This document shows, piece after piece, positions 7,174 to 11,121 of a stretch of DNA of 11,121 nt (the stretch's first letter is position 1; every line of letters starts with the position of its first letter). Position numbers and translations under genes: made by a program. The notes under the pieces were generated by a model, which saw nothing but the letters and a program-made list of their open reading frames with translations, made no database searches and was not told the DNA's origin. Origin of the DNA: Methanobacteriota archaeon (lineage in GTDB: Archaea; Halobacteriota; Halobacteria; Halobacteriales; Halalkalicoccaceae); assembly GCA_022561895.1 (NCBI GenBank), contig JADFQH010000073.1, positions 1-11,121 on the forward strand. Direction: 5' to 3'.

Positions 7174-8757
7174 TTAGTCCGCCGAGATGATATCGTCGAT
7201 GCGGACGATCATCGTTGCGGACTCGGTGGCGCTCTCGATCGCCTCTCGCTTGACGGCGGCGGGATCGAAGACGCCCTCCTCGATCGGGTCGCCGACCTCG
7301 CCGGTCTGGCCCTTCGAGATAATCCCCGCACTTCCAGTGGAATCGTACTCGGCACGCAGATCGACCAGCGCGTCGATCGGATCCATCCCCGTATTGCGCG
7401 CGAGCGTCCGGGGCAGCACCTCGACCGCGTCGGCATAGGCCTCGACGGCCAGCTGTTTGCGGCCCGAGACGCCCGCGGCCTCGCCTCGGATGCGCTCTGC
7501 GATGGCGATTTCCGTTGCGCCTGCGCCGGGGACGATCCCGCCCGAGTCGATCGCCGCGGTCACGACATCGAGCGCGTCGCTGATCGCGCGTTCGAGTTCG
7601 TCGACCACGTGGTCGGTTCCACCTCGAAGGAAGAGGGTGACGGTCTCGGCCTCCGCGCCGCCCTCGACGAACGCGAACTCGTCGTCAGCGTACTTCTCGA
7701 CGCCAATGGACTCGGCGGAGCCGAAGTCGTCGCTATCGAGATCTTCGAGGCTGCCGATCCGTTTTGCGCCGACCGCACGCGCGATCGCGCGGGCGTCCTT
7801 GTTGCCGACGTTCTCGAAGGCGAGAATACCGGCTTCGGCGAGCGCGCTCGAAACCCGGTCCTCGATGTCGTCCGTAACGAACGCCACGTCGACGCCCGCC
7901 TCCGAGAGTTTTTCAGTATACCCTCGAAGCTCGCCCTCTTCGGCCTCGATGGCGGCGTTCAGCTGCTCGATGTCGGTGATGTTGTACTCGGCGTCGATGC
8001 TCGCTTCCCTGACTCCGAGCTCCATGTCGAGCACCGCAACGGTCGCGTCTTCGACCGATCGGGGCATGTTTTCGTTGACCGGCTCCTCGTCGACGATAAC
8101 CCCTTCGACGAGCTTCGTCCCGCTCGAACTCCCTCCAACTTGGGTCTGGACGCGGATCTCGTCCCTACTGATCCCGTCGTCGGTCCTGACCTGCCGTATC
8201 GTTTCGACGACGAGTTCTGCGAGCCGCTCCGCACCGACGTCGCCCGTCCCTTTTCCGGTCATGCTCGATTCCGCGACCGCTTTTAACTGGTCGTCGTCGA
8301 GGTCGCCCTCGATAACGGCGTCGTCGATCGCTTCCTGAGCGATCCGGGCGGCCTCGTGATACCCCTCGACGATCGTCGTCGGGTGAACGTCGTCCTCGAA
8401 GAGGTCCTCCGCCTGCGCGAGGAGCTGACCCGCGAGCACCGCCGCCGTGGTCGTCCCGTCGCCGACCTCGTCCTCTTGGGTCTGGGCGACCTCGACGATC
8501 ATCTGGGCTGCGGGGTGCTCGATATCCATCTCGTTGAGAATGGTCGCCCCGTCGTTGGTGATGACGACCTCTCCCGAGGAATCGACGAGCATCTTGTCCA
8601 TCCCGCGGGGGCCGAGCGTCGTCCGTACCGCCTCGGCCACCGCCTTGCCCGCGGCGATGTTCGAGGACTGTGCGTCTTTCCCACCCGTCCGGGAGCTGTC
8701 GTCGCTGAGAATGAAGATCGGCTGTCCGCCCATGCGTCGCTGTGATGCTTGTGACAT
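7174..8757 (-). CDS. Thermosome subunit (group II chaperonin, CCT)
   Basis: This is a subunit of the archaeal double-ring chaperonin, which folds proteins in its ATP-driven cavity in the cytoplasm and is induced by heat. The 527-residue protein has the equatorial, intermediate and apical domains in the usual order: GPRGMDKML at 49-57, NDGATIL at 68-74, the ATP/Mg site GDGTT at 99-103, an apical domain with the lid protrusion at about 215-370, catalytic Asp394 (ISDALD), and PGAGATE at 410-416. The last motif is GGGA.E in many relatives and GAG here, a change I believe recurs in haloarchaea. The C-terminus ends in DDIISAD with no Gly-Gly-Met tail, unlike the longer haloarchaeal Cct1/Cct2 and reminiscent of Cct3, so it may be one of several paralogues. 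It has a clear TATA box and no Shine-Dalgarno sequence. Repeat element E1 lies 73 bp upstream. Confidence 0.97.
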   Translation of the reverse strand: MSQASQRRMGGQPIFILSDDSSRTGGKDAQSSNIAAGKAVAEAVRTTLGPRGMDKMLVDSSGEVVITNDGATILNEMDIEHPAAQMIVEVAQTQEDEVGDGTTTAAVLAGQLLAQAEDLFEDDVHPTTIVEGYHEAARIAQEAIDDAVIEGDLDDDQLKAVAESSMTGKGTGDVGAERLAELVVETIRQVRTDDGISRDEIRVQTQVGGSSSGTKLVEGVIVDEEPVNENMPRSVEDATVAVLDMELGVREASIDAEYNITDIEQLNAAIEAEEGELRGYTEKLSEAGVDVAFVTDDIEDRVSSALAEAGILAFENVGNKDARAIARAVGAKRIGSLEDLDSDDFGSAESIGVEKYADDEFAFVEGGAEAETVTLFLRGGTDHVVDELERAISDALDVVTAAIDSGGIVPGAGATEIAIAERIRGEAAGVSGRKQLAVEAYADAVEVLPRTLARNTGMDPIDALVDLRAEYDSTGSAGIISKGQTGEVGDPIEEGVFDPAAVKREAIESATESATMIVRIDDIISAD

Positions 8758-8786
8758 ATATCTCGAATAAGGGTCGTTAGCGGTTC

Positions 8787-8794
8787 TATATAAA
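8787..8794 (-). promoter_or_regulatory. TATA box of the thermosome gene
   Basis: Read on the minus strand the box is TTTATATA, a near-consensus haloarchaeal TATA element, 30-37 nt before the ATG. A start about 25 nt downstream leaves a leader of only a few nucleotides, in keeping with the lack of a ribosome-binding site. The surrounding 8776-8812 stretch is by far the most AT-rich in this part of the window. The left end of repeat E1 lies 37 bp further upstream. Confidence 0.7.
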
Positions 8795-8830
8795 ACTATC
8801 TATTCTATACGCTTGCTGCGATGGACTGTC

Positions 8831-8910
8831 ATAAGGACGGTTGTAACGATTTATCGGTGATCGCCCGTGCAGGTCAGCGATCGCCGGTACGGGACTACAA
8901 CCGTCCTTAT
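8831..8910 (-). repeat. E1: 80-bp palindromic element with 15-bp terminal inverted repeats
   Basis: The ends ATAAGGACGGTTGTA (8831-8845) and TACAACCGTCCTTAT (8896-8910) are perfect 15-bp inverted repeats. Between them is a 6-nt joint, a 38-nt inner hairpin (8852-8889) and another 6-nt joint. The inner stem arms, TATCGGTGATCGC and GCGATCGCCGGTA, pair in 11 of 13 positions, and both mismatches would be G-U pairs in a plus-strand RNA. The reverse complement aligns without gaps to repeat E2 after removal of its insert, hence the minus orientation. It lies in the 229-bp gap between the divergent thermosome and EamA genes. The right end, CCTTAT, could serve as a TATA-like box toward the EamA gene. 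It is most likely a MITE-type element; an operator or structured leader is the alternative. I could not find a clear target-site duplication. Confidence 0.85.
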
Positions 8911-8986
8911 CAGTGCCGGGTAGTCACACGCGACCCTAGTATGGCCGGTCGTGAGTTGAGGGTTGATTCGGCCGTAGCACCACTCG

Positions 8987-9925
8987 ATGCACTCTACCGA
9001 TTCGATGGGGTTTCCCCACACGAACCTCGCGCTGTTCGTCGGCCTCGCGGCGGTGTGGGGCTCGTCGTTCGTGGCGATCAAAGCTGGTTTGGAGTACTTC
9101 CCTCCGCTCCTGTATGCGGCACTCCGATTCGAACTCGCTGCCCTCGCCATGTTCGCCTACGCAGCCGTCCGCGCGGATCGGTGGCTTCCGAGGGGTCGTA
9201 CGGAGTGGCTGCACGTCGTTACGAGCGGCGCGTTCGTCTACGGGGCGTACCACGCCTTTCTCTTCGTCGGCCAGCAGCACGTTTCGAGCGCTGTCGCGGC
9301 GATTATCGTCTGTACCGCCCCGGTTCTCACTATCGGCTTCGCTCGACTGTTCCTCGCAAACGAGCGGCTTGCTGCTGCGGGCATCGCTGGGCTCCTCGTC
9401 AGTTTTATCGGGGTTTTTATCGTTGCCCGACCCGATCCGGGGGCGCTTCTTTCGGGCGGCTCGCGCGGCGAGATCCTCATCCTTACTGCGGCAGCGTCGA
9501 CGGCGCTCGGCTCGGTTCTCGTCCAGCGCTATCCCGTTGATTTACCGCTCGAAACCCGACAGGCGTGGGCGATGACCCTCGGCGCAGTCGTGCTCCATAC
9601 GATGAGTCTCGCCCGGTCGGAGTCGCTTACGTCGGTCGAGTGGTCTCCCGAGGCGATCGGGGCGCTGGCGTATCTCGTCTTGCTCCCGAGCATCGCGGGC
9701 TTTCTCGCGTACTTCGCCCTGCTCGACCGAATGGGATCGATTCAAACGAATCTCGTCGAGTACCTGACCCCTATTTTCGCGGCCGTCGTGGGCTGGCTCT
9801 GGCTCGGGGAGGGGCTAGACGCACTCACCCTGCTCGGGTTTCTCGTCATCGTTCTCGGGTTCGCGCTGATAAAGCAAGCGACGCTGCGGGCGGAGCTTCC
9901 GCGGCTCCGACGCCTGCTCTCCTGA
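8987..9925 (+). CDS. EamA/DMT-family membrane transporter
   Basis: A 312-residue member of the drug/metabolite transporter superfamily with two EamA repeats and about ten membrane segments. The first repeat starts with LAAVWGSSFVAIKAGL (residues 20-35), a very typical EamA opening. The second begins at about residue 161 (EILILTAAASTALGSVLVQRY). The end of the second half shows LTPIFAAVVGWLWLGE, the classic last-third signature. The C-terminus is short and Arg-rich (positive-inside). Family members export amino acids, nucleotides or small metabolites; the substrate here is unknown. The ATG at 8987 is the first possible start after an in-frame TAG (8975-8977); an ATG at 9005 is a second option. 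The gene stands alone between two copies of repeat E and is convergent with an HTH_10 regulator, which may control it (inference from position). Confidence 0.92.
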   Translation: MHSTDSMGFPHTNLALFVGLAAVWGSSFVAIKAGLEYFPPLLYAALRFELAALAMFAYAAVRADRWLPRGRTEWLHVVTSGAFVYGAYHAFLFVGQQHVSSAVAAIIVCTAPVLTIGFARLFLANERLAAAGIAGLLVSFIGVFIVARPDPGALLSGGSRGEILILTAAASTALGSVLVQRYPVDLPLETRQAWAMTLGAVVLHTMSLARSESLTSVEWSPEAIGALAYLVLLPSIAGFLAYFALLDRMGSIQTNLVEYLTPIFAAVVGWLWLGEGLDALTLLGFLVIVLGFALIKQATLRAELPRLRRLLS

Positions 9926-9936
9926 TTCGTTCCATC

Positions 9937-10097
9937 ATAAGGGCGGTTGTATACCGTCGGCCAGAGGCTTTGATACGCTGTCGCCGGGGACGGCCGTCGG
10001 CGAATCTATCAACCGTTCTGGCCGACGGTATAACTGTTTACCGCTGATCGCTGACCCGGACAGGCGATCAGCGGTAAGAGACGACAACCGTCCTTAT
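9937..10097 (+). repeat. E2: second copy of element E, interrupted by a nested insertion
   Basis: The outer ends ATAAGGGCGGTTGT (9937-9950) and ACAACCGTCCTTAT (10084-10097) match E1 ends and pair with each other in 13 of 14 positions. The inner hairpin, arms at 10038-10051 and 10064-10077, is a perfect 14-bp stem. Deleting 9952-10030 and one of the flanking TA pairs leaves exactly 80 bp. That 80 bp aligns gap-free to the reverse complement of E1: 14/15, 0/6, 31/38, 1/6 and 14/15 identical in successive segments, 60/80 in all. The element fills the gap between the convergent EamA and HTH_10 genes. Its right end overlaps the regulator's stop codon by 4 bp, so it may also serve as a two-way transcription stop. 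Confidence 0.85.
9952..10030. mobile_element. Nested 79-bp MITE-like insertion with TA duplication
   Basis: The ends TACCGTCGGCCAG (9952-9964) and CTGGCCGACGGTA (10018-10030) are perfect 13-bp inverted repeats. The flanking TA on each side (9950-9951 and 10031-10032) extends the visible palindrome to 15 bp. It interrupts element E2 exactly at the last TA of its left terminal repeat. Duplication of a TA target is the mark of IS630/Tc1-mariner-type transposition (family knowledge). The interior has further pairing: TTGATA/TATCAA (9970-9975 and 10007-10012) and TCGCCG/CGGCGA (9981-9986 and 9998-10003). It has no coding capacity. It is seen here once only, so it is called a MITE on structure, not copy number. 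Confidence 0.7.
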
Positions 10098-10804
10098 CCG
10101 TCGATGGCCGAGCCGAGCAGCTTCGCCTCGACCTTGTGGAGGTGTTCGTGCAGCGTCGAGGGTGCAACCGCCAACTCCTCGGCCAGGTCGCTCGCCGAAC
10201 ACCCTTTCGGCCAGTCGTAGTAGCCCCGATCGCGTGCGAGTTCGAACACTTCGCGCTGTCGGCGCGAGAGCGTATGCAGGGGCAGTCGGCTCTCCTCGGC
10301 CATCGAACTCGCCTCGGTGATCGTTTTGACCGTGATTTCGGCGTTTTTCTCCTCGCGGACGGTGTCGAAAATGGCTTGAACCCGCTCTCGGTCGTGGTTC
10401 GTCACCAGCGTCCAGTGTTCGAGACCGTTCTTGCCGTGGACCGGCTCGAAGACGAATCCGCGAGAGGTGAAGGATTCGGTGATCTGCGTTCCACCCGCTT
10501 GCTCGACGAGCAGCTCTCGGGTTGCGTTCCCCGGTGGGGCGGCCGCTCCGGTGTCGTAGTTGAGGCTCATCTCCGCGACGGAACGGACGTGTGGCGAGCT
10601 TCGAACGAGATCGATCGCCTCGTCGATCGTTCGCTGATCGTCGCCATAAAACGTACAGAGGCTGGTCACGCGACCGCTCGCGGTCGTGTACACTCCATAA
10701 CTCAGAATCCCGACATCGATTCGTTCGGTGACGTGGGTCGTCCAGCAGTTCGGATGCCAGATCTCCACCGAGAGACGAAGCGCGTCGTCCACGTCGCCAG
10801 TCAT
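10094..10804 (-). CDS. Bat-like HTH_10 domain transcriptional regulator
   Basis: With the start chosen here it has 236 residues and two parts. The C-terminal about 55 residues form an HTH_10 domain (bacterioopsin-activator type): LSRRQREVFELARDRGYYDWP, then SASDLAEELAVAPSTLHEHLHKVEAKLL, matching the family closely. The N-terminal part is a putative sensor domain opening LRLSVEIWHPNCWTTHVTE, with a second Cys in TSLCTFYG; its ligand is unknown. The frame is open to an ATG at 10903. The ATG at 10804 (AAGGGGT just before it) is preferred because the extra 33 residues are low-complexity, have weaker codon bias, and overlap the end of the upstream gene. The gene is convergent with the EamA transporter, and repeat E2 overlaps its stop codon. 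Regulation of the transporter is a reasonable guess, not shown. Confidence 0.88.
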   Translation of the reverse strand: MTGDVDDALRLSVEIWHPNCWTTHVTERIDVGILSYGVYTTASGRVTSLCTFYGDDQRTIDEAIDLVRSSPHVRSVAEMSLNYDTGAAAPPGNATRELLVEQAGGTQITESFTSRGFVFEPVHGKNGLEHWTLVTNHDRERVQAIFDTVREEKNAEITVKTITEASSMAEESRLPLHTLSRRQREVFELARDRGYYDWPKGCSASDLAEELAVAPSTLHEHLHKVEAKLLGSAIDG

Positions 10805-10850
10805 ACCCCTTTTAGGACCGTCGACCCGGTGAGTCTGTCGGTCGTCCGCG

Positions 10851-11121
10851 TCACCGCCAGTCGTACTGCTCGACGGCTCTGTCGCTCCGTCCGGAAATTC
10901 CATAGGGGTTTCGCCGCGGGGTCCGATCGCCCACGCGCGCTCGAAGACCGTCTTTCAGCCCGATCAGCGTGTTTACCGACACCGCACTGCCCCCGCCGAT
11001 CCACGCCGTGGGCCGGACATCCCCTCGAAGGACGCTACGAGCCGAGGCAACGCCGTCGACGGTCGTATGGCCCGCAAGCCGCCGGAGAACCGTTGGGCGC
11101 GGTCCGTAGTTCTTCGCGAGC
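10851..11121 (-). CDS. C-terminal end of an unidentified protein (start beyond the window)
   Basis: An open minus-strand frame enters from the right edge and ends at TGA (10851-10853), giving 89 residues. The first two thirds have the high third-position GC of the neighbouring genes and plausible protein wording, such as GPRPTVLRRLAGH, DVRPTAWIGGGSAVSV and NTLIGLKDGLRARVGD. The tail is Arg-rich and probably disordered. The other two minus frames hit stops within this stretch. I do not recognise a family. Its stop lies 46 nt before the regulator's preferred ATG, so the two could be co-transcribed. It might be only a chance open frame, as it cannot be followed upstream. Confidence 0.55.
   Translation of the reverse strand, partial: LAKNYGPRPTVLRRLAGHTTVDGVASARSVLRGDVRPTAWIGGGSAVSVNTLIGLKDGLRARVGDRTPRRNPYGISGRSDRAVEQYDWR

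Noticed and set aside
7522..7549. Loss of the chaperonin GGGA.E motif (reads PGAGATE)
   Set aside because: I recall the same GAG form in other haloarchaeal thermosomes and the catalytic Asp residues are intact, so this is likely a lineage feature and not a defect.
7135..8286. 383-codon plus-strand open frame opposite the thermosome gene
   Set aside because: It mirrors the chaperonin coding sequence. The chaperonin motifs are complete on the minus strand and the mirror protein resembles nothing.
8825..8916. Target-site duplication around E1
   Set aside because: The bases next to E1 (GTC on the left, CAG on the right) are not a direct repeat. Any AT duplication cannot be told from the element's own ends, so none is claimed.
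8821..9540. 239-codon plus-strand frame through E1 and the first half of the EamA gene
   Set aside because: It reads the transporter in the wrong frame. Its product is Arg-rich without membrane segments, and it would include the palindromic element as coding sequence.
8831..10097. CRISPR array or tRNA-like genes suggested by the repeated stems
   Set aside because: Only two copies exist, in opposite orientation and about 1.1 kb apart, without regular spacers. The folds lack tRNA arms, anticodon loop or a CCA-type acceptor pattern.

Overview
The window has the look of a haloarchaeal chromosome (class Halobacteria). GC content is high, the proteins are acidic (Asp/Glu-rich, strongest in the LonB N-terminus and the chaperonin), and promoters look like archaeal TATA boxes placed about 25-40 nt before the start codons. 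The gene set is archaeal or haloarchaeal: membrane-anchored LonB, archaeal NMN adenylyltransferase, a group II chaperonin (thermosome) and a Bat-like HTH_10 regulator. The genus cannot be named from the sequence alone. Most of the window is ordinary housekeeping DNA. The accessory signal is concentrated at about 8.8-10.1 kb.

Layout. At 1-2616, on the minus strand, lonB is followed 2 nt after its stop by a CPBP-type membrane protease that runs off the left edge, forming a two-gene membrane-proteolysis operon. At 2617-4086, on the plus strand and divergent from lonB, lie nadM and a DUF62-type S-adenosylmethionine hydrolase whose catalytic His appears to be replaced by Ala. At 4106-4990 (minus) is a short-chain dehydrogenase. 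At 5092-6995 (plus) are an MFS transporter and a TRIC/UPF0126 membrane protein. At 6996-7173 is a convergent gap with a perfect 10-bp terminator-like hairpin and several T-tracts. At 7174-8757 (minus) is a thermosome subunit with a clear TATA box. At 8987-9925 (plus) is an EamA/DMT transporter, convergent with an HTH_10 regulator (minus, 10094-10804). The last 271 bases hold the C-terminal end of an unidentified minus-strand gene.

Main discovery. The EamA transporter gene is bracketed by two diverged copies, in opposite orientation, of an 80-bp palindromic element (called E here). E consists of a 15-bp terminal inverted repeat (ATAAGGACGGTTGTA), a 6-nt joint, a 38-nt hairpin, a 6-nt joint and the opposite terminal repeat. 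Copy E1 (8831-8910) is intact and lies between the thermosome and transporter promoters. Copy E2 (9937-10097) is 161 bp because an unrelated 79-bp palindromic element with perfect 13-bp ends has inserted into it. The insert is flanked by TA on both sides, as a TA target-site duplication would leave. Removing the 79 bp and one TA restores exactly 80 bp that align without gaps to the reverse complement of E1 (60/80 identical, with the identities concentrated in the paired segments). This reads as a nested insertion of two different MITE-like elements, with a possible regulatory role at the transporter/chaperonin/regulator locus.
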